64,000 nt of DNA from Burkholderia metallica (GCF_902832845.1 NZ_CADFDB010000002.1:124001-188000), one strand, 5' to 3'; shown: positions 1 through 9,290, counted from the first letter of the stretch. A program made the numbers and translations. Notes: generated from the letters alone by a model not told the origin.

Positions 1-1
1 A

Positions 2-223
2 ATCGACACGTCGAGCTGGTGGTCGACCGGCAAGGAAGTGCTGATCGCGACTCACTGGCTCGACCAGGTGGACTGGCCCACGGAAACGGTATCGACCACG
101 CTCACGCGCGCCGCGATCCGCCAGAGCCCGCCATACGACGACTCGCAGCTCGTTCATCGCAGCTACGAGATCGAGTTGCACGAGTTCTACGGCAAGCACG
201 GCTATTGGCACGGAGACCGATAA
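2..223 (+). CDS. PRC-barrel domain protein, C-terminal part (5' end outside window)
   Basis: The frame is open from the left edge and ends at TAA 221-223, so only the last 73 residues are present. The fragment has the look of the C-terminal part of two-repeat PRC-barrel proteins: a KEVLIATHWLDQV segment, then a TRAAIRQSPPYD stretch and a closing YEIELHEFYGKHGYW segment, which correspond to the usual 'linker, residues near the second barrel, YE..L..yYg...YW' pattern. These small soluble proteins are common in stress-associated loci but their exact role is not established. The transketolase gene follows 81 bp downstream on the same strand. The start codon and the N-terminal barrel cannot be judged from this window. 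Confidence 0.7.
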   Translation: MDTSSWWSTGKEVLIATHWLDQVDWPTETVSTTLTRAAIRQSPPYDDSQLVHRSYEIELHEFYGKHGYWHGDR

Positions 224-239
224 CGCTGACCCGCGCAAC

Positions 240-260
240 GGGTAGCCAACGCAACTACCC
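240..260. repeat. inverted repeat between PRC-barrel gene and tkt
   Basis: GGGTAG, nine bases, CTACCC: a perfect 6-bp inverted repeat lying 17 bp after the PRC-barrel stop and 44 bp before the tkt start. It could be a weak transcription-attenuating hairpin or an operator; there is no following T tract, so a strong intrinsic terminator is unlikely. Confidence 0.4.
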
Positions 261-304
261 TTCCATGCGGGATATCGCGTGACAGGACGCCAGGGAGCAG
301 CTGC

Positions 305-2380
305 ATGACCTCAACCGATTTCCCGACAACCGAAGGTTCGGCACTCGATGCGCTCTGCATCAATACGCTGCGCTTCCTGTCAATCGATGCCGTGCAGAAA
401 GCAGCGAGCGGACATCCAGGCTTGCCGCTCGGCGCCGCACCGATGGCCTATGCGCTATGGATGCGCCATCTCAAGCATCACCCCGCCAATCCGGCGTGGC
501 TCGATCGCGATCGCTTCATCCTGTCGGCCGGACATGGTTCGATGCTGCTGTACAGCCTGCTTCACCTCACCGGTTACGACCTGCCGCTCGATCAGATCGT
601 CCGCTTCCGGCAATCGGGCAGCCTCACGCCCGGCCATCCGGAGCGTGGCCTCACGCCGGGCGTCGAGACGACCACCGGCCCGCTCGGCCAGGGCCTCGCC
701 AACGCCGTCGGCATGGCGATGGCGGAAACGCGGCTCGCCGCGTGCTACAACCGCCCCGGTTTCGAGATCGTGGATCACCACACCTATGCACTCGTCAGCG
801 ACGGCGACCTGATGGAAGGCGTCGCGGCGGAGGCCGCATCGCTTGCCGGCCATCTCCGGCTCGGCAAGCTGATCTGCCTGTACGACGACAATCGCGTCAC
901 GCTATCCGCCGGCACCGCGATCACCTTCACCGAAGATCGCGCGCAACGGTTCGACGCCTACGGCTGGCATACGGAAACGGTCGACGACGGCAACGACCTT
1001 GCCGCCATCGACGCAGCGCTGCTCGCCGCACGTGCCGAGCAGCGGCGTCCGTCGTTGATCCTCGTGCGCACACATCTCGGCTACGGCTCGCCCAACCGGC
1101 AAGACACCTACCAGGCTCACGGATCGCCGCTCGGCAATGCCGAGGTGCGCCTGACCAAGCACAACCTCGGCTGGCCGCCCGATCCCGCGTTTCATATCCC
1201 CGCACCGGCGCTCGCGCATTTTCGCCGGGCACTGGCGGAGGGGCAAATACGGGAAGCGCACTGGAACACCTTGTTCGCAGCCTATGCGCGCGTGTTTCCC
1301 GAGCTGGCGGAGATGCTGCTGAGCTCGGTGCGCGGCGCGCTGCCCGACAGTTGGGACCGCGATATCCCGGTCTTTCCGGCCGATCCGAAAGGCATGGCGA
1401 CGCGGGTCGCATCCGGCAAGGTGCTGAACGCCCTCGCCCCCCGCGTCCCGTCGCTCATCGGCGGCTCCGCCGATCTGAATCCCTCCACCTTCACCGCGCT
1501 GACCGGGCACGGCGATTTCGAGGCCGCCGGCATGAACGCGCTCGACCGGCAAGGTTCCGACGGCGGCGGCTGGAGCCGCAGCGGCCGCAATCTGCATTTC
1601 GGCGTGCGCGAGCATGCAATGGGCGCGATCCTGAACGGCCTGGCGGCCCACGGCGGCATCCTGCCGTTCGGTGCGACCTTCCTGATCTTTTCCGACTACA
1701 TGCGTCCACCGATCCGGCTCGCCGCATTGATGCGTCTGCAGGTGATCTACGTGTTCACGCACGACAGCCTCGCCGTCGGCGAGGACGGTGCGACGCATCA
1801 GCCGATTGAACAGCTTGCCGGCCTGCGCGCGGTCCCGGGCCTGCTGGTGATTCGACCGGCCGATGCCAACGAAACGGCCGTCGCGTGGCGCGTGGCGCTC
1901 GAAGCGCGAGAACGGCCGACCGCGCTGATCCTGACCCGCCAGGACGTGCCGACCATCGATCGCCTCCGGTTCGCGCCGGCAGAGGGCTTGCGGCGCGGCG
2001 GCTACGTGCTCGCCGATGCCCCCGACGGTCGCCCCGCGCTGATCCTGATCGCGACAGGCTCGGAAGTCGGGCTCGCGCTGGCAGCGCACGCCGAGTTGCT
2101 CGCGCGCGGCGTGGCGGTTCGGGTGGTGTCGCTGCCCTGCTGGAGATTGTTCGACGCTCAGCCCCAGTCGTATCAGGACGCCGTGCTGCCGAAGTCGGTC
2201 GGTGCGCGGCTGGCGATCGAAGCGGGCGTGTCGCAAGGCTGGCACCGCTATGTCGGCGATCGTGGCGACGTACTCGGCATTGCGGGTTTCGGCGCGTCGG
2301 CGCCGGGCGCCGAGCTGATGCGCGATTTCGGCTTCACGGTCGAGAACGTCTGCGACCGCGCACTGAAACTGCTCGTGTGA
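305..2380 (+). CDS. tkt: transketolase
   Basis: This 691-residue protein has the full length and organisation of bacterial transketolase, the thiamine-diphosphate enzyme of the non-oxidative pentose phosphate pathway that moves two-carbon ketol units between sugar phosphates. The N-terminal domain shows [12 protein letters not shown] (about residues 35-46), [16 protein letters not shown] (about 123-138) and the ThDP/Mg motif GDLMEG (167-172) with the paired Asn at 196. The pyrimidine domain shows [14 protein letters not shown] and [18 protein letters not shown], both family signatures. GGGAG lies about 9 bp before the ATG. A phosphoglucomutase relic follows convergently 23 bp after the stop. 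Given its surroundings among stress genes this may be a second, condition-specific copy rather than the housekeeping enzyme; that is inference. Confidence 0.95.
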   Translation: MTSTDFPTTEGSALDALCINTLRFLSIDAVQKAASGHPGLPLGAAPMAYALWMRHLKHHPANPAWLDRDRFILSAGHGSMLLYSLLHLTGYDLPLDQIVRFRQSGSLTPGHPERGLTPGVETTTGPLGQGLANAVGMAMAETRLAACYNRPGFEIVDHHTYALVSDGDLMEGVAAEAASLAGHLRLGKLICLYDDNRVTLSAGTAITFTEDRAQRFDAYGWHTETVDDGNDLAAIDAALLAARAEQRRPSLILVRTHLGYGSPNRQDTYQAHGSPLGNAEVRLTKHNLGWPPDPAFHIPAPALAHFRRALAEGQIREAHWNTLFAAYARVFPELAEMLLSSVRGALPDSWDRDIPVFPADPKGMATRVASGKVLNALAPRVPSLIGGSADLNPSTFTALTGHGDFEAAGMNALDRQGSDGGGWSRSGRNLHFGVREHAMGAILNGLAAHGGILPFGATFLIFSDYMRPPIRLAALMRLQVIYVFTHDSLAVGEDGATHQPIEQLAGLRAVPGLLVIRPADANETAVAWRVALEARERPTALILTRQDVPTIDRLRFAPAEGLRRGGYVLADAPDGRPALILIATGSEVGLALAAHAELLARGVAVRVVSLPCWRLFDAQPQSYQDAVLPKSVGARLAIEAGVSQGWHRYVGDRGDVLGIAGFGASAPGAELMRDFGFTVENVCDRALKLLV

Positions 2381-2403
2381 CCGTTGGGCGGCCCATGCGC
2401 GTA

Positions 2404-4125
2404 TCAGGCGTTCGAGCCGCCACCGGCATCGCGCGTGCCTGCTTCGAGCACCGCGTCGACCATCGACTGCGCATCGGACACGATGCGCGCCACGTGATCC
2501 TCTCCGTTGAAGCTTTCCGCATAGATCCGGTAGAGATCTTCGGTACCTGACGGCCGCGCGGCAAACCAGCCGTGCTCCGTCATCACCTTGATGCCCCCGA
2601 TCGCGGCCCGATTGCCCGGCGCCCGATCGAGTATCCGGACGATCGCCTCTCCCGCCAGTTCGGTGTGCGTGAACTGATGCGGCGCTAGCCGCGCCAGCAG
2701 CGCGCGCTGCTCAGGTGTGGCTGCGGCCTGTACCCTCCGTTCGGCGGGCGCGCCGAAGCGGTGCGCCAGGTCGCGGTAATGCTCCGCCGGATCGCGGCCG
2801 GTTCGGATCGTGATTTCGGCCGACAGCAACGCGGGAACGATGCCGTCCTTGTCGGTCGTCCAGGGTTGCCCGTCGAGCTGCAGGCACGTGGCCCCCGCAC
2901 TCTCCTCGCCGGCGAACCCCAGCGTGCCGTCGAGCAATCCGCCGACGAACCACTTGAAGCCGACGGGCACTTCGTAGATTGCGCGATCGTGTGCGCGGGC
3001 GACACGATCGATCATCTCGCTGCAGACGACCGACTTGCCGACCGCCGCGCGAGCGGGCCATTTCGGCCGATGCGCGAGCAGATAGTCGACAAGCACCGCG
3101 AGATAGTGATTGGGCGGCAGCAAACCGTCGCTGCGTGTGACGATCCCGTGCCGGTCGTGGTCGGTATCGCACGCAAACGCGACATCGAATTGGTCTTTCC
3201 GCGCGATCAGGCTCTGCATCGCATACGGCGACGACGGATCCATGCGGATCCGCCCGTCCCAGTCGACGCTCATGAAGCGAAAAGTCGGATCGACTTCCTA
3301 GCTGACGATCGCGAGATTCAGTTGGTAACGCTCGGCAATCGCACCCCAGTAGTGCACGCCTGCGCCGCCGAACGGATCGACGCCGAGCCGGATCGGCGCA
3401 CCGCGCAGGATGTCCATGTCGATGACGCTGGCCAGGTCGTCGACATACGCCGCGAGGAAGTCGTACCGGTGCGTTGTGGCGGCATTCGATGCCGTCGACA
3501 ACGAGACGCGGCTCACCCCCGCGAGCCGCGCTTCGAGCAGATCGTTCGCGGCCGCTTCGATCCATCGGGTGACGGCCTCCCCGGCCGGGCCGCCGGTCGC
3601 CTGGTTGTACTTGATGCCGCCGTTGTCCGGCGGATTGTGCGACGGCGTCACGATGATGCCGTCGGCGAACCCGGCATTGCGTCCCCGGTTGTACGTCAGG
3701 ATCGCGCGCGAAACGGCCGGCGTGGGCGTGTACTCACCCGGCGGCGCCAGCATGACCTCGACGCCATTGGCAGCCAGCACTTCAAGCACGCTCGCCTGCG
3801 CCGGTTCGGAAAGTGCATGCGTATCGATGCCGACAAACACTGGACCGTGGATGCCGTGCGAACGTCAATACCGGCAGATCGCCTGCGTGATCGCGAGGAC
3901 GTGCCACTCGTTGAAGCTGCGGGTCAACGCGGAACCCCGGTGTCCCGATGTGCCGAACGTCACGCGTTGCGCCGGGACTGCCGGGTCCGGCATATCGGTG
4001 TAGTACGCGGTCACGAGGCGGGGAACGTCGATCCGCAGCGCGTAAGGTGCGAGCCGGCCTGCCAGCGGACTGACGGGCATCGCGGCCGGCGCGCCCGGCG
4101 GGTCGGATGTAGCGGGATTCAACAT
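2404..4125 (-). pseudogene. pgm: phosphoglucomutase, interrupted by two in-frame stop codons
   Basis: One continuous reading frame encodes an alpha-D-glucose-phosphate phosphomutase (573 codons; the family is about 546), but it is broken by TGA at 3867-3865 (codon 87) and TAG at 3300-3298 (codon 276). Both sit where the alignment runs on without a gap: ITQAICRY-stop-RSHGIHGPVFVG and LNLAIVS[13 protein letters not shown]. Each stop is one C-to-T change away from a plausible sense codon (CGA Arg, CAG Gln). The rest is well kept: the phospho-serine loop TPSHNPPDNGG, the metal loop [15 protein letters not shown] and the C-terminal ARPSGTED phosphate site. An AGGAGG sits just before the ATG at 4125; an upstream ATG at 4185 is possible. 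The decay looks recent. A sequencing or assembly error is the main alternative. Confidence 0.85.
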
Positions 4126-4246
4126 GCCTCCTGTCTGGGACACAGCCGCCATTCTCGTTCGAGCGCGAGCCATGACTACCGCCACGCGCCCGGCGGATGG
4201 CGGGCACCGCCGCGCCCCCCTCGAACGCGCGACGCGGCGGCCGTGC

Positions 4247-4465
4247 TCAATGCGCGGCCAGCTTGCCCGCTCGACGCTCGAGCATGAGGAGAAGGGCGAT
4301 GATGCTGACGAGATGCATGCGTTCCGACGGTGTCAAACGGCCGTGTTCCAGAATCGATTCCAGCCGAATTCGCCAGAGCGCCCATGGCGCAGGCTCACCG
4401 AGCGTGACGCGTGCAATGAGTCGTTCGAGTGAACGTAGATCGCCCTCGATTGCTGTATGGGCCAT
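4247..4465 (-). CDS. small conserved-looking hypothetical protein
   Basis: A 72-residue protein beginning [20 protein letters not shown], mainly helical, with a hydrophobic stretch near the C-terminus ([14 protein letters not shown]). The ATG at 4465 has GGAG seven bases upstream; the ATG at 4471 would put the same GGAG too close. I do not recognise a family. The periodicity of hydrophobic residues and the clear ribosome-binding site support a real gene. It lies 122 bp upstream of the broken pgm on the same strand and could share its promoter. The 383 bp between it and the antiporter gene show no further gene. Confidence 0.55.
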   Translation of the reverse strand: MAHTAIEGDLRSLERLIARVTLGEPAPWALWRIRLESILEHGRLTPSERMHLVSIIALLLMLERRAGKLAAH

Positions 4466-4848
4466 GGCCATGCTCCGGTTGTCGTGAGGATCGCCGAACA
4501 GTCTATGACGAAGCACTGCACCGCTCTGCCCGCTACCGTACATCGCGTGCATGCCGGTTCGGGCGCGTCGTCCCGGCCGCGTCAGCAGCAGCCACGCGTC
4601 ATTTCGATCGCGATGGTTGCGACGGTTGCGCCCGGTTCTTTGTCCGCCATCGGACAGACGCCGGACCGACTCGCTGCGAACGTGGAACGACCGGAGCGAT
4701 ATTGTGCGACGAATGCGAGGCATCGATGCCCAGTCCGGTATGTGCCGTCCCGCGCGTGCCGCGTGCCGCCTGAACGACAACGGATAGCGACCTGCGTTCG
4801 ACGCTCGACGCGTGGCGAGCGCGACGTTACCCACGCAGGACATTCAAA

Positions 4849-6138
4849 GTGACCGAAACCATCGGATGCCTCATCTTCGGAGCCCTGCTGATTTTCATGG
4901 GACTCATCGGGTCGTCGCTCAAGCGTCTGCCGTTGAGCGCGGCCATGGTGTATCTCGGGATCGGCTTTCTGATCGGACCGGCCGGCCTCGGCTTCCTGTC
5001 GCTGACATTGCCGGACGACGTCACGCACTTGCGCATCGCAGCCGAAATCGGTTTGCTGATCTCGCTGTTCGCGATCGGCCTTAGGCTGCGTGTTCCGCCC
5101 GCCGATCGCCGCTGGATGCTGCCGCTGCGGCTTGGCGTCGTCGCGATGATCTTCACCGTCGCGTCGATCGCCGCGCTCGGCATGCTGGTGCTGCATTTGA
5201 GTCTCGGCGTCGCGGTACTGCTGGGCGCGATGATCGCGCCGACGGATCCCGTGCTCGCTCATGACGTCGGCGTGCGCGACGCGGGTGACGTCGAACTGGT
5301 GCGTTTTTCGTTGTCCGGCGAAGGCGGGATCAACGACGGCACCGCCTACCCTTGCGCGGTGATCGGCCTGCTTGCGTGCGGGTCTGGCACGATGTCGGAG
5401 CTTCACTGGAGCATGCTCGGCGGCATTGCATGGGGTATCACCTCCGGCGTGGGCGCCGGCTGGCTGCTCGGCTTCGCCACCGCCCGGCTCGTCGCATTCC
5501 TGCGCAGCCGCCACGGACAGGCGCTCGGCCTCGAAGGGTTCTTCGCGCTGGGCCTGATCATGCTGTCGTACGGCGTGACGCTCGCCATTCATGGCTACGG
5601 GTTCCTGGCCGTGTTCGCCGCGGGCGTCGCGATGCGGCGTGTCGAGCATCGAACGAGCGGCCGGAAGACGTCGAAGGAGACGGTCGGCATCGTGGACAGC
5701 GAGGATGTCGAGGCCACCGCCACCGATCCCGACAAAGCCCATGCCTTCGTCGCGGAGTCGGTCATGGGATTCACGATCGAGCTCGAACACATCGCCGAAG
5801 CCGTGCTGATCCTGCTGATCGGTGCGCTCGTCTCCCGCTATTGGGTTGACATGCTCACCTGGGCCGGCGCGGCCGTGGTCGCGACCCTGCTGTTCGTCAT
5901 CCGGCCGGCGGCCACCGGGCTCGCGCTGATAGGATCCCAGGCGTCGCGCCACCAGCGCCGGCTGATCAGCTGGTTCGGCATTCGCGGCGTGGGTTCCCTG
6001 TATTACCTGATGCTGGCCCTCGAGCAAGGGCCGCGTGCGCAACTGTTGCCGCTGGTTCCATGGGTACTGGCCATCATCGCCATGTCGATCGTGCTGCACG
6101 GCATTTCAGCCGCGCCGCTCATGCGTCGCTATGCGTGA
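4849..6138 (+). CDS. CPA1-type Na+(K+)/H+ antiporter
   Basis: A 429-residue polytopic membrane protein with about 11-12 hydrophobic segments. It exchanges monovalent cations for protons across the inner membrane. Diagnostic features are LGAMIAPTDPVLAHDV in the core ion-binding segment, LSGEGGINDGTAYP (the family GEGxNDG motif) and SWFGIRGVGSLYYL near the C-terminus. The start is GTG at 4849 with AGGA eight bases upstream. A hydrophilic cytoplasmic loop rich in acidic residues (about 265-310) interrupts the membrane segments. The neighbouring stress genes suggest a role in pH or salt homeostasis under stress. Substrate preference cannot be read from sequence. Confidence 0.9.
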   Translation: MTETIGCLIFGALLIFMGLIGSSLKRLPLSAAMVYLGIGFLIGPAGLGFLSLTLPDDVTHLRIAAEIGLLISLFAIGLRLRVPPADRRWMLPLRLGVVAMIFTVASIAALGMLVLHLSLGVAVLLGAMIAPTDPVLAHDVGVRDAGDVELVRFSLSGEGGINDGTAYPCAVIGLLACGSGTMSELHWSMLGGIAWGITSGVGAGWLLGFATARLVAFLRSRHGQALGLEGFFALGLIMLSYGVTLAIHGYGFLAVFAAGVAMRRVEHRTSGRKTSKETVGIVDSEDVEATATDPDKAHAFVAESVMGFTIELEHIAEAVLILLIGALVSRYWVDMLTWAGAAVVATLLFVIRPAATGLALIGSQASRHQRRLISWFGIRGVGSLYYLMLALEQGPRAQLLPLVPWVLAIIAMSIVLHGISAAPLMRRYA

Positions 6139-6201
6139 GATCCAGCGCGGGCGCGGTGGCGCGATGCGTACGCGGGTCGAACGGTTCGGCGGGATGCCAC
6201 A

Positions 6202-6222
6202 CCCGACACTCGCGGTGTCGGG
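6202..6222. terminator. hairpin between convergent genes, terminator-like
   Basis: CCCGACAC, loop TCGCG, GTGTCGGG: a perfect 8-bp GC-rich stem placed between the ends of the antiporter gene (+) and the DUF3309 gene (-). It lacks a strong T tract on either side, so it may act as a bidirectional pause or processing hairpin. Confidence 0.5.
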
Positions 6223-6265
6223 CGGCAGTCTTCCCATGAACCTGCAGCGTCGATAATGTCCCGCG

Positions 6266-6424
6266 TCACAGCCTGCCCAGCAGCATCAGGATGAGTAACG
6301 CGACCAATACCAAGCCCAGCAATCCGCTTGGACCATAGCCCCAGCCGTTGCTATAGCGCCAGGTCGGGATCACCCCGACCATCAGCAGCACGACAACGAT
6401 CAGTAGAAGAAGTCCCAGTGACAT
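6266..6424 (-). CDS. DUF3309 small membrane protein
   Basis: A 52-residue protein: a hydrophobic N-terminal helix (MSLGLLLLIVVVLLMVG), a short turn with the DUF3309 signature IPTWRYSNGWGYGPSG, then a second hydrophobic helix (LLGLVLVALLILMLL). This is the exact layout of the DUF3309 family of two-helix inner-membrane proteins, whose function is unknown. GAGGAG lies eight bases before the ATG. It is convergent with the antiporter gene. Its upstream side is a roughly 570-bp gap shared with the gene starting at 6994, which carries two palindromic sites. Confidence 0.85.
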   Translation of the reverse strand: MSLGLLLLIVVVLLMVGVIPTWRYSNGWGYGPSGLLGLVLVALLILMLLGRL

Positions 6425-6725
6425 GTCGTCTCTCCTCAATCAATCATCCGGCGGGTCATGGCGCAGTGCGTTCGCCCCGATGGCCATCGAATGCAATCGA
6501 ACCGATGTGTCCGCCGATACGCTCCCGTGCGCTTCCATGTCGACGCGCGCACGCGCCGTTCGCTGCCTGTCGCGTCGAAATGGGCGGTGCCGTATCTCGA
6601 ATGCCGGAGTAGCCGGGAAGTCAGTCGTCCTGCTCCTTCATGCAGAACACGTGCTCGATGCACCCGGTTCGGGACGTGCATCGACTCTTTCGCTATCAAT
6701 GTAGGCGGACGCGCGAGTGGAGTCT

Positions 6726-6744
6726 GTCCGGCAACGTACCGGAC
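6726..6744. promoter_or_regulatory. palindrome, variant of the GGTACG-N4-CGTACC motif
   Basis: GTCCGG-N7-CCGGAC, containing CAACGTACCGG. It shares the CGTACCG half with the sites at 6814, 8513 and 21351 but has a different left arm. Confidence 0.4.
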
Positions 6745-6813
6745 GAGTGCGGATTATCGCGGACATCGGCGCAAATCATCGGCTTGCCGGTCCGAAGCGA
6801 CGCCAGCCGCCAC

Positions 6814-6829
6814 TGCACGGCATCGTACC
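6814..6829. promoter_or_regulatory. member of the recurrent CGTACC palindrome family
   Basis: TGCACGGCATCGTACC followed by GACTTCC. From CACGGCATCG through CGACTTCC it is base-for-base the same as the site at 8513-8528 upstream of the CsbD gene, apart from the first positions of the left arm. It lies 164 bp before the 6994 start codon. Confidence 0.5.
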
Positions 6830-6993
6830 GACTTCCGCTGTTCGCTCGTCCATTCTGGGTCGGCACGCGCGCATGCGCTGCCGATGCCGATACGCGTTCG
6901 GCGCCACAACGCGCCGACACATTGCCGATGGTCTCGCCGCGATCCGGTTCTAGCGGCCGGATCCATGCGAAGCGGCATTCACCGGAGAAGCTC

Positions 6994-7200
6994 ATGAACG
7001 ACCTGACTCGGAAAGCCCGCGGCACGCCGCAACAGCATCGGAAATATGCGCAAGATACCGCGACCGATGACGGAATGCCCATTGCCCCCGAAAAGCCGAG
7101 GCTGACGAACCCGAACGCGCGCGAGCAACCGCGCACTGCGGAGCAAAAGCGTTCCGACGCGAGCCCGCGTCCGGGAACGGCATGCCGATCGGCTCGATAG
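6994..7200 (+). CDS. small hydrophilic hypothetical protein
   Basis: A 68-residue highly charged protein starting MNDLTRKARGTPQQHRKYAQ, rich in Arg, Lys, Pro and Gln and probably disordered. GGAGAAG stands just upstream of the ATG. No family is recognised. Its low-complexity hydrophilic composition is similar to that of the 59-residue protein at 10143, and both belong to the cluster of very small proteins in this block. The upstream region holds two palindromic sites. The gene is supported by its ribosome-binding site and start, not by a known homologue. Confidence 0.5.
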   Translation: MNDLTRKARGTPQQHRKYAQDTATDDGMPIAPEKPRLTNPNAREQPRTAEQKRSDASPRPGTACRSAR

Positions 7201-7544
7201 CGCATGCAGCCCGCTTCAGCCACCACGCGCTCAGGGTCGTGCGATGCGGCGGCCAACGCCCGTCAACGGGCGGCAGGGTGCCCTCGTTGCGCTCCGGAGC
7301 GTGAAGATGGCGCGGTCGGCCCGCGCCTATGTCCGGGGCAATACCGTCAGATTCCACGCATGGCTCGATAGCCTGGAGCGTCGCACGTTACCGGAACCCC
7401 CCCCGGTCCGGATTGGCGGCAACTGCCACGCAGGCAATCCGGGCCCCGTCGCGAACGCTCAGGGGCACGTCGACAGTCGATGATCGCGGGCGCCGCCCGC
7501 GAGGTTCGTCACCTGCATTTTCGCGAGAGGCTCGGTTCAGTGGT
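7201..7544. other. 344-bp gap without a recognised gene
   Basis: Lies between the convergent ends of the 6994 gene and the DUF3096 gene. Only short GC-rich inverted repeats are seen (for example GCCCGTCAACGGGC near 7258); nothing else is supported. Confidence 0.5.
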
Positions 7545-7691
7545 TCAGTGGAGATGTCCTCCGAACAGCCCGAGCAACCCGATGACGATGAGGTAGATCG
7601 CCACGATGTAATTCAACAGACGGGGCACCACCAGAATCAGAATGCCGGCGATCAGCGAAACCAGTGGGCCCGCGCTCGTGAGAATGTGCAT
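7545..7691 (-). CDS. DUF3096 small membrane protein
   Basis: A 48-residue protein with two hydrophobic helices: SAGPLVSLIAGILILVVPRL and LNYIVAIYLIVIGLLGLFG. The core 'LVSLIAGILIL..PRLLNYIVAIYLI..G..GL' is the DUF3096 signature; the function of the family is unknown. GGAGGGG lies four bases before the ATG. It is too short for many gene callers. It sits 62 bp downstream of the YSC84-like gene on the same strand and may be cotranscribed with it. Confidence 0.85.
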   Translation of the reverse strand: MHILTSAGPLVSLIAGILILVVPRLLNYIVAIYLIVIGLLGLFGGHLH

Positions 7692-7753
7692 ACGCCCCTC
7701 CGCAAGAATGAAAACAACCAATGGAGACCAAGCCGCCCCGCGTCCGCCGCTCG

Positions 7754-8341
7754 TTACAGCGACTTGAGCCGGGTGATCTTCGTGCCTTCCAGCGTCACGC
7801 CGGCCATCAATCCGTTGTTCGTCAGTACGAATGCTTCGATCGGCGCGGTCGCGGTGCTGGTGTCGACATTGCCGTTCGCGCCGACTTTCAGTACTGCCAC
7901 CGACGCGTCGCCGCCCACCGACCAGCCTTCGCTGTTACGGAAGCGACCAAGCGCATCCTCGGTCATGAACAGGAAAATGATGGCTTTCGATTGCGCACCG
8001 ATCTGCAGGCCGATCGAGCCGGTCGTGGTGCTGTAGTAACCGACCGTGCTGCCGGCAACGCGCAGCGAGCCTTCGCCGTACTGGCCGCCGACGAAGAAGC
8101 CGGCCGCGATGACCGACGGGAATACCAGCACGCCGCGCGCCTTGCCGACGAGTTCACGCGAGCCTTTGGCGGTCGTGTAAAGGCGTGCGAGGGTCGAGTC
8201 GACGCCAGCATCGATGGTGTGGCGCTTGTCGGTCTGGTGACCACTGGCGTCGGATGTACCGGTCGTCGTGCATCCCGAGACCGCGAGGCCGATAGCCAGG
8301 ATCGATCCCGGCGTACCCCATAGAAATGTTCGTCGCTGCAT
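7754..8341 (-). CDS. YSC84/SYLF-domain lipoprotein
   Basis: A 195-residue protein with a lipoprotein signal peptide ending in the lipobox LAVSGC (Cys at about 24), so it is predicted to be lipid-anchored in the envelope. The mature part matches the SYLF (Ysc84 actin-binding-like) family: SRELVGKARGVLVFPSVIAAGFFVGGQYGEG.. followed by GYYSTTTGSIGLQIGAQSKAIIFLFMT and a GGDASVAVL segment. SYLF domains bind phospholipids in eukaryotes; the bacterial role is unclear, and the usual names are 'lipid-binding SYLF' or 'BPSL1445-like'. A perfect palindrome lies 59 bp upstream of the ATG (8401-8416). Confidence 0.9.
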   Translation of the reverse strand: MQRRTFLWGTPGSILAIGLAVSGCTTTGTSDASGHQTDKRHTIDAGVDSTLARLYTTAKGSRELVGKARGVLVFPSVIAAGFFVGGQYGEGSLRVAGSTVGYYSTTTGSIGLQIGAQSKAIIFLFMTEDALGRFRNSEGWSVGGDASVAVLKVGANGNVDTSTATAPIEAFVLTNNGLMAGVTLEGTKITRLKSL

Positions 8342-8400
8342 GATTCACCCCAGGTTGTTCGTGGATACCCCTGACGCTACACACAGGCGAATGCGAATGC

Positions 8401-8416
8401 GGTACGAAAGCGTACC
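8401..8416. promoter_or_regulatory. perfect-arm palindrome GGTACG-N4-CGTACC
   Basis: GGTACGAAAGCGTACC, 59 bp upstream of the YSC84-like start on the minus strand and about 245 bp upstream of the CsbD gene on the plus strand. The arms are identical to those at 21351-21366. Confidence 0.6.
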
Positions 8417-8512
8417 AAGCCTGCAAAAACAGACAACCTTCTCAACCTGGCTTCGCGGCGATCGATGCAATCGCCGCCCGCATGCATACGCTGGCGCACC
8501 GGCGGCGATCCG

Positions 8513-8528
8513 CGTACGGCATCGTACC
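8513..8528. promoter_or_regulatory. palindrome CGTACG-N4-CGTACC upstream of csbD-like gene
   Basis: CGTACGGCATCGTACC followed by GA, ending 133 bp before the CsbD-like start. The slipin gene has its copy 134 bp before its start, a strikingly similar placement. A further half-site (TTCGTACCGATC, 8619-8630) lies nearer to the gene. Confidence 0.55.
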
Positions 8529-8661
8529 GACTTCCATCGCGATTGCGCTCAGTGTGTCTTCGGGCGCACCGGTTGTTCCGCGTAAAGCGCCCGATACGAC
8601 GCTTCGATGGTTCCAGGTTTCGTACCGATCAAGCAGGCGACCCATGTCAAGGAGCAGTGTG

Positions 8662-8838
8662 ATGAACAGGGATCAGGTGAGAGGCCGCATCGCGGAAGCG
8701 AAAGGCAGACTGAAGGAAATGGTCGGCAGGATCATGGGAAATCGATCGACCAGAATGCAGGGCACGGTCGAGCAGGTCGTCGGAAAGACACAAGCGTCAT
8801 TCGGTGACGCGAAAGAGCAATTCAGGAAGCGGCCGTAG
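8662..8838 (+). CDS. CsbD-like stress protein
   Basis: A 58-residue helical, charged protein starting MNRDQVRGRIAEAKGRLKEM and continuing with an EGKI-type repeat (MQGTVEQVVGKTQASFGDAK). This is the pattern of the CsbD family, small stress-induced proteins of unknown mechanism (CsbD in Bacillus is sigma-B dependent; YjbJ in E. coli is abundant in stationary phase). AAGGAG lies seven bases before the ATG. Upstream are a full palindrome and a half-site of the recurrent motif. It is slightly shorter than typical members (about 60-70). Confidence 0.9.
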   Translation: MNRDQVRGRIAEAKGRLKEMVGRIMGNRSTRMQGTVEQVVGKTQASFGDAKEQFRKRP

Positions 8839-8954
8839 GGGGTTCGCGCGAACGGTTCCGTAGCGCCGCGCGATCGGGCAACGTGATGCGGATTCACTGG
8901 ATGTTGACCGCGCGTGCAGGCAACATCCGGCGATACCCGCTTCCCGACTGACCG

Positions 8955-9290
8955 TCACGATGCCGCAATGCGTCGGGGGTGGTCGCCATGCGCAGCGGCA
9001 AGCGGCTTGTGCTGCTCGTTTCCCACGCCGGGAAAGAACGCGTCCCACGCGTCCCGGACACCTTTCGCCGCGGTCGCATCTGCGGTCGCATCCACTGCAT
9101 CGCCCGACTTGGCCGGATCGGAGCGCAAGCCTCGCCAGCGCGTAAAGGTAAGCATCGGCTTTTCCGTCCATTCGCCATCGCCAAACTTCGCAAACGCCGT
9201 GTTGCCGCTCACCAGTCGCACTTCATACCATCCGCCGCGAACGGGCGCGTATTGGTCCAGCGCAAACCATCGTGTAGATTGGGTTTTCAT
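8955..9290 (-). CDS. hypothetical protein
   Basis: A 111-residue protein beginning MKTQSTRWFALDQYAPVRGG; the N-terminal 55 residues look folded (aromatic- and Gly-rich, with WYEVRLVSGNTAFAKFGDGEW), whereas the C-terminal half is Ala- and Asp-rich. GAGG lies five bases before the ATG at 9290; an ATG directly before it (9293) is closer to the ribosome-binding site. No domain is recognised. It is separated by 69 bp from another minus-strand small gene upstream and may form an operon with it. Confidence 0.6.
   Translation of the reverse strand: MKTQSTRWFALDQYAPVRGGWYEVRLVSGNTAFAKFGDGEWTEKPMLTFTRWRGLRSDPAKSGDAVDATADATAAKGVRDAWDAFFPGVGNEQHKPLAAAHGDHPRRIAAS

Larger units (their letters stand above)
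6425..6993. other. 569-bp divergent intergenic region
   Basis: No convincing gene is seen here. It separates the divergent DUF3309 (-) and 6994 (+) genes and holds two members of the recurrent palindrome family (6726-6744 and 6814-6829), so it is most likely regulatory. Confidence 0.5.

Noticed and set aside
2404-4125. TGA as selenocysteine or programmed read-through in pgm
   Set aside because: No SECIS-like context was seen, a TAG also interrupts the gene, and phosphoglucomutases do not use selenocysteine; nonsense mutation is simpler.
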